From positions 5,270,001 to 5,334,000 of the forward strand of contig RQOL01000876.1 of NCBI GenBank assembly GCA_013076295.1: a stretch of DNA of 64,000 bases, given 5' to 3'. Under the pieces are notes generated by a model. It saw only the letters and a list, made by a program, of their open reading frames with translations. It did not search any database and was not told the DNA's origin. Positions within the stretch are counted from its first letter, which is position 1; every line of letters starts with the position of its first letter. Made by a program: the position numbers and the translations under genes. This document shows, piece by piece, positions 36,224-47,969 of the stretch. Source of the DNA: Sanderia malayensis (taxonomy: Eukaryota; Cnidaria; Scyphozoa; Semaeostomeae; Pelagiidae).

Positions 36224-37237
36224 AAGCCGGGTCATTATGTTGTGGTGGCAGCTCAGCATGTTGGACATGCTGGTGGTGAGAGGCCAGCTTTTGGGCAAAC
36301 AAAATCTTCAATGGATTTCAGCGGCTCCGCCATGATGCTCGAGAGTTAGACTTCATCTAATATGTACTCGCAAGAGCTCATGGTAGTGCAACACCTAAGA
36401 GTCTAGGGTGATGCTAAGGGTGGAAAACACAAAGGTGTGTTTTTATCATATTGTAGATCGTCACTGCAGGCCATTGTTCTACTCTCAAACTGGCTAAGAT
36501 ATGGAGAGTGCTTCGTCGGCTATAGTCTGAAAGCCGATAACCCAATTGTACTGGTAGAAAATACGCAGGAAGGACACATCCAATTTGCTGCATTGTGCCT
36601 ATACTATCCAACAGTGTTCTTACATCCGTTTGCATAATTCTTTTTGAAGCAAGTACACGAAATTATCAGACTTAATTATCATACATAATACTAAAGCGAT
36701 AAAAATTGTTTTACCTTATTATCTCGAATGGCATTATATTTTGCCGGGGATGTGGTCCCAAAAAATAAACAAGGGGGGCTCATAGCAAAAAATTTGAGCA
36801 AAGGTGCAGCATTCAATAAGGGGCCTTGGAGTAAATTTTTCACTGAAGAAAATTTTTGACTACTAATTTTAGATTAGCTTAAAAATACTCCTAAAACTGG
36901 CTATATAACCAAATAGTATCCTAGTCAAAAAAACAACCAAAACAGTTAATTATGATTGAAACCAACAGTCAATTATCATAGCCATAAGAAGATATAGTCC
37001 TTTTCTTATGACTATGCCTTGTTCAAGTAAACAAATAATCAATGGAAGTGCTAAAGGCAGCAAATAAATAAACAATTCTGTCCTTCATTCCAACTTAAAA
37101 CTGATCGTATAAATGCTGTGTTGAAATAAGGGTTTACTACGAAAGCCTTTCAGATAGAAAGAAACGCTTACTCGAAGAATTGTGGAAAACGACCGGCTGT
37201 TTTGCCAGACCTAGATAACCGACATATAAATAAATTA
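36224..37237. other. SINE tail and WDR88 3' flank
   Basis: The first 100-150 bp probably belong to the SINE body (GTTGTGGTGGCAGCTCAGC and following). The rest is AT-rich with no recognised coding segment. Confidence 0.4.
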
Positions 37238-40200
37238 TCAAGAATAAACAGATGATGCATCATCAATGAAGCCTTCAGACGAAAATGGTCGCACAGGCTC
37301 CTTCAATCGACAGAACACACAGAATCTCACTGATTCAGGGTCTTGGGCTTGTGATATTGAAAATGGCTTCGAACACAACTGGCACTATACGGAAAAGGGA
37401 ACAAATGCAAGTAATATACAGCGAGATTAACATAGAGTTAACCTTGAGGGAACCATGATCAACAGTTGAGTCCTAGCATAACGAGGCTGTTGAATCCTAG
37501 CATAACGAGGTTGTTGAATCCTAGCATAACGAGGTTGTTGAACCCTAGCATAACGAGGTTGTTGAATCCTAGCATAACGAGGTTGTTGAATCCTAGCATA
37601 ACGAGTTTGTTGAATCCTAGCATAACCATTTAGCTTGTAAAATAAAACTCAGTGTAACGCGCCTTAAAGGGAAGCATAACAAATAGCAGGTGGAAACAAT
37701 AATATGGAATTGAATCTCGATATGCAATAGCTTTTGAAGGTTCAGAATTCAGTGTACATTGGGTTTTAAATAAACTTCAAAATTGCTTTGAAAATCGGAA
37801 ACATAGCGAAACATGGTATATACTAAAGCTTTAAACATTTACTCGACAACCCAGAATGTGCTCAAAACTACAGTGAGGACTGTTTTCGCATCATTGGCAG
37901 AGCTAGGTCAAAATTTCACTTAGGAATTTTAGAGTCTGTCTACATCAAAACCATGGATCCCATACTGTGTAGACAGAAAGAGTTCGTTTTCCCACTGGGA
38001 CTCTTTCAATAATCTATTGTTCGGTCACCAGTGATGATTGGTTGTTTCGCACTTTACCAATCACTCACCTCTTTTCTGATTGGCCGATTTCGATCCTCTT
38101 CTGGGTATAATTTTTCGTTAGGTTTCCATTTTCGTTCCCTTTCTGACGTACTACTCGGACGAGTGTCAGACGAAAAGCTTTAGTATATACCATGTTTCGC
38201 TATGTTTCCGATTTTCAAAGCAATTTTGAAGTTTTTTACCGATCAAAGACTGTTTTAAATAAACATGTCCTTACCTGTAGCATTTGTAAACCAATATTCA
38301 ACTTATTCTGAAGCACGATTGGGATATCTTCACTGTGTTCAATGTTCCACACACGAATAGTTGCATCCTAAAATCCAAATACACGCATAGAATAAGCTGT
38401 TGATTGTGGGAAAGAAGCCTGCGTGTATAGGTTGTGGCGGTAAATGGTAAATTCGCTGGCCAGAACTACTAAGTAAAATTCTTGCCTTCGAGCCAGAAAC
38501 AACAAATTTGCCGTCTTTGGTTATATCGCAATCAGTAACCCATCCTGTGTGTCCCTATGAAAGATAGTCATAATTAAATAGTGGTAATATTGACAGTAAA
38601 TGTTTGAAGCTGGAAATGAGGAGCTTTAACCACCGAGGGAAGGGAAGGAAAAAGCAAGCGTGATGTGTCTAAGAAGAAAAAAGGACAAAGGTAAAAGCAA
38701 AGAAAGAGAGGAAAGCTTTGAAGAAGAAATGAAGCAATAAGGCGATAAGTAAGTAAAAAAGCTAGAAAGCTAGTAAGGGGATAGCAAGTAAAGCAAAAAA
38801 GAATTGAAGGGAAAAGGGAGCAAGAAGGCGTAACAGAATACGGAAAAACTCAGCAGGAAAGAACAAGTGATGAGAAAGCAAGCAAAGAGAAGAAGAACGA
38901 AGAAAATAACACAGCGAGGCAGCAAGCAAAGAGAACGCAATATGACGAGTACAAGACAAGCAAAGGAAAAAGTAAGACATTAGAACGCATAAAAGGAGCA
39001 ATAGAAAGGTTAATAAAATCTAACTTACGTACATGCAGTGAAAACTTTTTAAATGCAAGATTAGCATCCCAGATCGTAATCGTTTGATCATATGAAGATG
39101 ATATCAAAGTTGTACCTGCAATGAGACAAGGTGGGATTGAATCTTGAATCTTCCCGTTTGACCATCAAGTACCTGAGCCCCTCCACAGATAAAATTCTCA
39201 TTTACCTTCGCAATGAGAATAATTTTTAAAAAGCCTGTAATTCGTGGGGGAATTCCAGGACTTGCTGCATTGGTTTATCAATCAGTAGGTAAGAAAATGG
39301 GTGTGTGCAATAATACCAAGGCATAACAAATTGGAGGAGACAAGATCTCGCCTAGAAATCTAAACATGTCTTACATCTTGAAAAAAAAAAACATTATTAT
39401 TACCATCATCACTGAATTTGCAACTGCTGATTGATCCATCATGGCCGCTTTTCAAAGTCACAGGCCCGTCTTTTCTAAAAAAAAAACCAATTCACTGAAA
39501 CCATGTTTCCTAACTCGTTTAAATTTAACTACAGTTGACTCTTGCCATCCTGAACTTGCATGGGAAATTAAAATTTGTTTGACACAACGAGGGTTCGAGA
39601 TATCCCAACTAAATTCATCCAGCTAGAGAACGAAAGGAGATGGGAATCTGTTCGAGATAGTGAGTTTTTCGAGATTACAAGATTTGAAATAGCGAGATTC
39701 AACTGTGTGTTAGTCAATCAATAATTTATGCTAATTTGCAAACAAACCGATAGGTGCCGGCATTGATGTCCCAGAGTTGGAGGTTCTTGTCCCAGGATCC
39801 CGTGCAAAGGTGGCGATCATCAGGAGAAAAACTTGCACATGAAATTACATTACTGTGACCCCTGTGGTGAAAGACAATCAATGTCACAAAGACTGAATGT
39901 AGTTAGACTGATGATCTCATCAGGCAGGTAGATTGGGTTTTGTGGTACAGCCTGGTCTATGTAACCGTCACATACTCATTGTATGTAAATATTGCTGATA
40001 GAAATTAAGTGCTAAACTAACATCCAAAAGGTAGATGTTCTCCATCTTGATAGCAAGCCGGTTCTGCATCATTGCTGAAATATAGCTACTGTATGGTCTA
40101 AAAACTCTTGGTACAATTGAAAGAGTTCTTATAAAAGTGTCTTGTAACAGTAAGTAAAGCCACCATTCCTGCTGATGCCATTAGACAAAATTGCTTGACA

Positions 40201-41505
40201 AATAAGAAAGACAAGAGACAAATTTTCTAAAGCATACCTTACCTTGTAATTAAAACTTTATGTGGCTGAATGTCATCACGATAATTCTGCATGTCAATAA
40301 CGTGACTTGTGAGATCCAATGATGTTGTGCAGAATCGATATTCCATTCGCGAAAATTGACAGCAAGTGACCGTATTCGTGTGATCTGTTAAATCAACAAA
40401 AAACTCAGTACATTGAAATATGCCGCTGTGAAAATACTGAAGTCAGCAGAGATCTCTATAAAAGGATTACTCACGTTTCATTACTTGGATGAGTTTTCCA
40501 TCCAAAACATTCCAGATTTTGACAGTATTGTCAAGATCAGAGCCTGTGACAAGGAATTTACCATCATATGAAAAGTCACAAGTTGTGACAATACCATCAT
40601 GGGATCCTTTCCACTAAAAAAAATTAAAAGACACAATAATTAATCTCAGCCATGCTTTGATCCAATCTGACAGCCTCCCAAGTTAACAAAGCATTTTTTC
40701 TGAAACCATCCAAAGTTTATTAAGCTGAGCATCTAATAAACCTTGGTGCTTTGAGCCAGGGCACCTGAAAACTAAGCAGCATGGACTAAAGTGGACCAAA
40801 TATACTTACAATAGAGCGTCCAGTTAACGTGTCCCACAAAATGACTTGATTATCCCAGCCTGTAGATACCAACCTGTAATTCAAACAGATTCTCATTTTC
40901 AACTTTTTCTAGTCATCATGAATAAATGGAAAAAATAATGAACATTTATGTAACCTTACTTTCTTGAATCATGGCTGGCCCTGCAGCATGTTACCCTGTT
41001 CTTATGCTCTGTTAATACAGCTATGTTGATCTGTTTTGCTTTGTTCTAAGATGTCAGAGGCAAAATAACTAGGTGGTGAAACTGGTATCTTAATTATACT
41101 TGAATGCCATGCCAAACTTGACTTGGTAGAAATGAAAATGCTATTAAATGAATACATACCCATATTCTCAAAGTATGATCATCTGAACCACTAAGAATCT
41201 TCTTATCATTGTCCAGAAAACACACAGAATTTATTCCTTTTTCATGACCTCTAAATGCTAAAACTTTAACCTTGATATGGCAAAATAAAAGCAAAGGATG
41301 AAATTAATGCACAAACTCTTGCCCCAGCTCTTGGGTAAAATTCAAATTTGTTTTTATGGGATTTTTATGAGGTTAATTAAAATTGCATAATTGTTTATGT
41401 TTTGAATACCTTAGCAAGATCTTCATGCTCCCATGTTGCATTGTTGGTACCTTGAATAGAGGGAAGATTTGTTTTCTTTCTATTTGAACTGCTTCCTTCC
41501 CGCAT
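37238..41505 (-). CDS. WDR88: WDR88-like WD40-repeat protein with C-terminal Cys4 motif (complete, 12 exons)
   Basis: Exons in coding order: 41505-41410, 41270-41160, 41045-40960, 40873-40810, 40613-40475, 40384-40243, 39861-39748, 39474-39404, 39115-39033, 38554-38486, 38367-38275, 37384-37238. Phases sum exactly to 404 residues (human WDR88 is about 470). Seven WD units are seen, with marks such as GHEKGINSVCFL, LSGSDDHTLRIW, STGWDNQVILWD, GSWDKNLQLWD, SSSYDQTITIWD and DATIRVWNIE. The last exon carries C-x2-C-x-KPFSI and FC-x2-C, the putative zinc-binding tail that distinguishes WDR88 from generic WD40 proteins. All introns are GT-AG except 38485-38368, which uses a GC donor. Molecular role is unknown; a propeller scaffold is assumed. 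MITEs and a minisatellite fill the last intron. Confidence 0.86.
37464..37626. repeat. 24-bp minisatellite, about seven copies
   Basis: Unit GTTGAATCCTAGCATAACGA plus 4 nt (24 bp), repeated almost perfectly. The last copy diverges after CATAAC. It lies in the last intron of the WDR88-like gene. Confidence 0.9.
37772..38234. mobile_element. 463-bp MITE with roughly 60-bp inverted ends
   Basis: The left end reads ACTTCAAAATTGCTTTGAAA and the right end is its reverse complement. The match continues inward through AACATAGCGAAACATGG to AAAGCTTT, about 60 bp with very few mismatches. The interior matches the 24809 element. It sits in the last WDR88 intron, ending about 40 bp from the donor of exon 11. 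Confidence 0.88.
38625..39015. repeat. Purine-rich strand-asymmetric tract
   Basis: About 390 bp almost free of C and T on the plus strand, made of AAAG, GAAG and GCAAG words without a fixed period. It lies in a WDR88 intron, so the transcript from the minus strand is pyrimidine-rich. Confidence 0.75.
39531..39706. mobile_element. 176-bp mariner-type MITE in a WDR88 intron
   Basis: ACAGTTGACTCTTGCCATC at the left and GCGAGATTCAACTGT at the right are inverted repeats. The interior contains GTTCGAGATA-type words in both orientations, as in the 18195 element. Confidence 0.78.
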
Positions 41506-41696
41506 TTTATTTGTGCTTTCCCGTCACCAAGCCTCCATATTTGCTTTGTAATTCATCATCAAATCAACTATCAACTTGCCAACCTAAATTTGCTGCGCTG
41601 CGCACGCGTCTTGTCTGCCCCCCTCTTCTTAGAAATAATTAATCCCGAAAAATTTCGGACGGTTTCATTTTCATTTTCGGTCAAATACTTAGCACG
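41506..41696. promoter_or_regulatory. WDR88 upstream region
   Basis: 191 bp between the WDR88 start codon and the terminus of the 1.75-kb element. The promoter must be here or inside the transposon end. No TATA box recognised. Confidence 0.4.
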
Positions 41697-43446
41697 TTAA
41701 AGGCTACTCCCACCATATTTTTTTATTCCATTTCTGGGTAGTTTTTGGCGTAAAAACAGGTACTGCACTTTTTAAATTTCGAAATTCGCTCATTAAAACC
41801 CTTTTTTACGCCTCCAAACATGCACATTCCAGAAAAAAGTCGGGCAAAAAGAAAACTGGGGCGAGGCCGGTGTGACGCAGATGCCGGAACGCAGGAAATT
41901 TACTTTATTGTGTTCAGTACCAAAGCTCACACGAAAACGTTTTGCATGTCTATAGTCAAAACCAAGTCGTATTTAAAGAATTAAACCGTGCCACGCACTA
42001 GTTCAGGATCTAAGGAATCTGTTGATGCCTCGTTTATCATGAAAAGCGTGAGTTTTTCACACAAATGAGGATGATTTGCTCACGCTTATGCTGCAAGCCG
42101 GCATGTTTTTCGACCTCAACGTCGCAGTCTCGAGCGAGCTTCACTTCACATACAGTCTTCAGTGGTGCGGGATGGTTTTAAACAACAATATGAATTCGAA
42201 ATCTATTCAATTAAAGAGGAGCAAGCTCTCTTTCAACAATTTTTCGATAGAATTGATAGTATGGAAAATTGGTGAGCTCTTATCCATGCATTTATAAGAT
42301 TTAAACAAGATCGGGTCAGTCAAAAATTTGCAAAATCGCTAGGCCGAGCAGGTCCTGGCACGGGTAAAGTAGAATAATGCTATTTTGGACTAATAATGCA
42401 TGAAAATAACCTTATTTGTCTTATCTGGTGTGTATTTGAAGCAGCAGCTCATATTTTGGTAATATTTCAAGTGTAGTTATGGTCATAGCTGTGTAGAAAA
42501 GCTAGAAAATCCCTTCCAGGAGTGTAAACATGTCCAGAGATCGAAGATTTCACAAGTTCAATGTGTGATGTGAATTCGAAGAAAAACTTTCCCGCACAAT
42601 GTTGGGCTTCATACTGGTGTGCTGGTTTTGATTATATTGTCTGACTTTGTCAGCAATATACACCTTTACTTTGCCTTAGGTTTCAATGTAATCACCAAGA
42701 TATATATATAATTTGTAACCAGAACTCCATGGTTATGTCAGCCAAACAATTTTATTTCGAGCAGCTTTTTAACAGCGCATCACTTTAGCATTTCAATATC
42801 TTTGACAAAAACGCAAGTAGTGAATACAAAAATAATCCATAATTATCTTGCTAAAACCAAGCACACGGCAAAACTTGATAAAATAGATTATAGAACTGAT
42901 GGAAACGATAAACAAACTTATTATATCACGATTCACGAACGTTAGTTGTTTTATCACGCAAATGAAAGGAAGGAAGAGGTTGAGTGATGAACAGATAACC
43001 ACGTGAGGTGTGTGAATACTGGAAAAATTCATTGTGACTGCATCAGCTTTGGGGTTAATTTTCAGCCCTTAACAATGCCGGAAATTAAAAAGAAACACGC
43101 GGGGAGATGTCAATAAGCTTTGTAATGATGGTGTTGAAGTGGTTTGAAAAAACATTTGTATTTATCATTGAAAACAAGGGAGAAAACCGGACGCGACGTT
43201 GATTTTTCCATACTGAAGCCAAAGAGAGAAGTTTTTTTGCGTTCCGGCATCTACGTCACACAACCTCGGCCCAGATCGTTTCATGTTGCGCGACATTTTC
43301 AGAAATGGCCTGAAAATCGCACTTTTGGAGCCGTGAAAAGAGGTGTTAATGAGCGAATTTCGAAATTTAAAAAGTGCAGTACCTGTTTTTACGTCAAAAA
43401 CTACCCAGAAATGAAATAAAAAAATATGGTGGGAGTAGCCCTTTAA
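41697..43446. mobile_element. 1.75-kb TTAA-flanked element with long inverted termini
   Basis: TTAA at 41697-41700 and 43443-43446 flanks ends reading AGGCTACTCCCACCATA and, on the other strand, AGGGCTACTCCCACCATA. The terminal repeats extend about 200 bp imperfectly (shared GAAATTCGCTCATTAA and TGCCGGAACGCA). TTAA targets suit piggyBac-type elements. The interior has no transposase reading frame, so it is non-autonomous. Confidence 0.82.
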
Positions 43447-46400
43447 GAGAGCTTGGTTTAGGTTTATGCTGTAAGCCTAGGCTAGGCCAATTTGTTGCCT
43501 TGCATTTTTTGCGAAAATGCTTCGACACGCAGATCCAGGTTACTTGACTATTTTCTATTAAGCAACGTGATATTTGTTTTTTAGATTTAGAGCCGTTGAA
43601 GGAGAAATCGGAGGTATATTTTATCATGAGAAACTGTTAGTGTATATGAAGCCATGCCATGTTTATGAACTATAATACGTTAGTTTTCAAATGCCACTCA
43701 TTTATTTGTGCATTGGCTCACATTTTATTTTTTGAAATAAATGTTATTGCTCTTATATTGTATGAAATTGCCCATCCCCGCAAGTGATTATTTCATAAGA
43801 CTTTAGTTTAAGCTATTCAAAGATACTAAGAGTTTGTAAACCTGAAATGAGGTGAAGTTCTATTGTATATTCGTTTTTGTATTTGGTATTCATTTTTAAT
43901 TATATTGCTTTGATATGATGCAGAAATCATTTTATATTATACTGAGGTTTTTGTTGAATTCTGCAGGACAAATTGTTATACTAGTGTCTCTTGTCTTTAA
44001 CATTTGTTTGTCCCATCATTATCATACCACGTTTTTTGTTGAAATTATGAGAATACAATATTTCAAAAAATCTTGAAATGAACATATGTTATGCCTGAAA
44101 ATTGTCAAATCTTTCCAATAATTTAGATAGATGGGTTGTGTGTATGTTTGCAAGATTTTTATATGGGCTCTTCTGTATCATCTGCCTGCTTCTTGTCAAG
44201 TTTTGTCTTCAAAATTTATCTCCAACCTCTTAAATGACCTTTCCTCTACTCTCTACCAATTGTTCTGAAAACATCTGCTGCATCTTCAAATAATGTTTAT
44301 GTACTTAAACGACCTAAACAACAAACAAGGGATTGAAGAGCCATAACTGGAAGAATATTGACAGCAAAAGACGGCAAGGGATTTTTCCAAATTATAAGTA
44401 ATCTTAGTCCATGTAAAGGAAATTTGAAATACATAGAAATTTATCATAACTTAGAAATAAATTTCCATGATATAAGAAATTTACAAAGCCTTTCTAGAAA
44501 AATTATTACAATATAACTGCGTAACTTTTTAACGCCCAAATTTTGTAATCCGCATATTAAAAGAAGATGTGCGAAAACGTGGTGAGTCTCACTTCCACTG
44601 ATTGTATACACATTAAGAGAACAAATGATCTATAAAGTTTTGAAATTGAATTGCGACTATTATAAGTAAATATTATTGTTATATTTAAATTTAATATAAT
44701 TATTGTTATTATTGATGTTTGTTCGAAAAGTAAACTTCCATTTATTTAGAGGATATTTTACATTTATACACTTTTAGCGTATGTCCCTCAAAAGCAATTA
44801 TATTGTGATTAATAACATTAATTTTTGAAATATATTTCTAACTTCAGACTTTTGCAACATTTGAAAACACGCCGGAGCATTTGGGACCTTCAAGTACATA
44901 CTTTCATGCAGATGTTGTTGCGTGTAGGCAATCATTGTCAAGGGACCTTTAAAGACACACTTTCAAATTGCTTTATGACAATTTTGTTTTGTGATCCCTA
45001 TTCTTAACGATTGACGACCATGTCTCATGTGTATTACCATATTTGGGTTGTATTCTTACATGTTTAGCATGCTTTTTGTAAACAAGGGAGTATACATTGT
45101 CTCCAAAATCGCAGCTATAAAAGGGTTGCACACACGGCTTTGAAAGAAGTCAAAATCAGAAAGTTTGTACGGTAACAAAAGAACATGCCGTAAGCTGCAC
45201 CACTTTATTGATGTGTTAGGCTTTTTGCGTGAAGTTTCATGGCTACAAGGTATAGCAGCTTGTAAGTGTAATAATATTATCAAATTGTTCAGATAAATTT
45301 AGATTTCACTTTACATAGAATATAGATTTCACTCTTAATGTTTGTTTGGCTTACTTTTATCCAGTTGACCTAATTTAGTTTGATGCTTGTAGTTATGTTA
45401 TCGATTTTTTTAACTCCATTGGCAAACCGCACATGTCTTCAAGCAGACTACCGTTTATTTAGTCATGTATTCTGCGCTTGTCTTAGTTACAATATAATTT
45501 AGCGTTTTGAGTTGTTATACCTTTTCAAAAAATGCAAAGTTAAAGCTACAGATGTAGTCGCAACAAAAATGTTCATGTTCTGTATGATAGTTTTTTTTCC
45601 GGGCGCACACCCAATTTTTGGGAGTTGGGGGTGTGAACTTATGTTGGACCAACTTTCATTATAATTTCTCTTGGGATCGATGGGGCGCACTACATTACAG
45701 AAGCAATTAAGTGGCTTGTCACTCAAACCATTTAGCAAAAATGTAACAATTTTCAGAAACAAATTTTATCGGAACAGAACCAAAATGCTAATGTAGTTAT
45801 TAAATATTTACTTTTTAGTATTAAATATTAACTAGGGAGATAGTGAGGTGGTGTGGCACCCTCCCTCACACACCTTCCCCTATCGTGCGGTCCTGGCTTG
45901 AAATGTGTCTATATAAAGGACATTGATTATTGTAAATAGCATTTAAGAAGTGTTAAATTATGGTTACAACATAATTTTACGTTACTCAACATGCTCGCAC
46001 ACAATTTTTTCGATTGATTTTTACAAAAGGAATAGGGCTTCTAATTAATACAGTTATTTTTCTAATTCCATTTATTAAAGACAAAGTAACAATTATCTTG
46101 GAAAAATAATCAAAAAAATGAACAGGGTTGGACTGGTCAGTTGAGCAACTTGTGCGGATGTCCCAAGGGCCGCATACCCAAGACTATAAAAGTGTTCTCG
46201 CATGAATAAATCCAAAAATTGTGATCCCGTTTCTTTGTTAAACAAAAAAATTCTGCGTGAGAATGAAGACAGGTCTTATTTTTGTCCTAAGTTTTTCCCT
46301 TTGGTTTACGTTTTCTACAATCCGTGGATCGGTTTGCTTGAACTCTGCCCGGGCCGAAACAATTAATCAGTCCGCCTCTGAAAGTCACTGGCATAAGTCA

Positions 46401-46924
46401 CAAAACAAATTAACAGAAAATATCAAATTTTAAATACGCTTCTTTTAATAAGAACCATTATTAAACTTTATTGGAATATTGGGAAAATTGGATCAGCAGC
46501 ACAACAAAACTGAAAATTGAGTTGGAGTTAGACCAGTGAACAAATTGTCTTTCGCAAACAAACTCTGTTTGCAAAATTTACTTAATTTTGTTAGTATTAC
46601 GTATTATGGTAGCTGAAAATAACAATTCTGAATTTCCAATTAGCTCCTCCCTTTTAAATAAAACTCAGATTCATTTGCTTCCAAAGGAGCATCTGGATTC
46701 AATTATTCGGGAATTTGCGGTATTTCTGTTGCGTGTTTCGTTGTCAGGAAAACAACTCTCGGCATCGAAATTTATTATTTATTATCTGAAATTCCTTATA
46801 TTTTAGATAAAAAATTAGAATTTCACAATAAAATGTTTCTGATTTTGACTGTAAATAATGTTTAAACAAGTCAGTTATTCATTATCATAATCAACATTTT
46901 GAATTTCGCGCCAAAATTCAAACA
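43447..46924. other. Gene-poor AT-rich DNA
   Basis: 3.5 kb with only short open frames and no splice-consistent conserved segment, RNA gene or recognisable transposon end. It may contain decayed repeats that cannot be recognised without a library. Confidence 0.4.
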
Positions 46925-47470
46925 AAATAAGGCTCAGCCCTAGACCTCTAAATTGCAATTATGTCGTAAAAGCCACAATTTATGGCCCCCAAACACCTAA
47001 ATTTAAAAAAATAAGTTCAATTTTCAAGTTTAGCGCCCATAATTGTACTTCTTACTAAACTTGATGCAAATTGAAAGAGTTTGAAAATTAGCCTGAAACC
47101 CCCGTTTACCCTATTTTATGCCCCCAAAACATCAAAATTTCTATAAATAAGTTCAATTTTCAAATTCAGTGGCCCGTGATTGTACTTCTTACTAAATTTG
47201 ATGCAGATTGAACAAGTTTGAAAATTTGCCCAAAGCCCCCTTTTACCCCCTTTTATGCCCCCAAAACATCAAAGTTTCGATAAACTACTTCAATTTTCAA
47301 ATTCAGCGGCCCGTGATTGTACTTCTTACTAACTTTGATGCATTTTGAAAGAGTTTGAAAACGTACCTAAAGCCCCTTTTGCTCCCATTTTATGCCCTCA
47401 AAACATCAAAATTTCACAAAGTAAGTTCGATTTTCGAATTCAGCGGTCCAAAATCGTACTAGTTTCAGCC
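46925..47470. repeat. 137-bp satellite, about four units
   Basis: Unit marks ATGCCCCCAAAACATCAAA and CGTGATTGTACTTCTTACTA recur at steps of 136-137 bp (unit starts near 46982, 47118, 47255 and 47392). Divergence is roughly 10-15 percent by eye, so the array is not very young. Confidence 0.88.
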
Positions 47471-47907
47471 AGATTTCATTAAATCGGGTTTTTGATGATT
47501 TTTGCTTCCATTGGGAACTACTGACGCTGGGCTAGAGAGTGTACTAATCAAATTTAACCACAACTGGTGAATGCAAAGATACATGAAATAGAAAACCGTG
47601 ATAAGGCAAGGCATAAAAGATAATATTATATATTTTATGGAAAGACTATTTATTAATGGGATATAAATCAATTAGGAAACAAAAAATCTCAATAATTAGG
47701 GCTGCGTAGCAAATGTTGCGATTTGCTGCTGTGCAGCCATTGCGACTACAGGAGGCATAGCAGATTATGGATACGGATGACTGATTGCGCAGTAAGGATA
47801 TGCGCAACCTATACAGCAGTTCCTATTCACTTCAGTTAAACACAACGTTTAATACAGGGCAATTCACGTTTCAACATAGTGTTTAATAGCAGCCTGATCA
47901 CATCACA
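47471..47907. other. Unassigned AT-rich DNA
   Basis: No gene or repeat recognised. Confidence 0.35.
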
Positions 47908-47969
47908 AATATGAACATAATGACCATATGCACTCTGCAAGCAGATATGAACGTTGTGTTCATATCTGG
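47908..47969. repeat. 62-bp repeat, inverted partner at 54446-54507
   Basis: Contains GACCATATGCACTCTGCAAG and an internal palindrome GATATGAACGTTGTGTTCATATC. Sixty of 62 bases match the reverse complement of 54446-54507. Role discussed in the findings. Confidence 0.8.

Noticed and set aside
36008..36311. Open frames across the tRNA-like sequence, including a VGLEPTTFGLSCRRP-type peptide
   Set aside because: This is a translation of the box B and surrounding SINE sequence, not a gene.
42076..42297. 73-codon frame inside the TTAA element
   Set aside because: Not related to any transposase I know and too short; likely chance.
45595..45665. Transposon terminus suggested by a GGGCGCACACCC-like stretch
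   Set aside because: No inverted partner was found within several kilobases.
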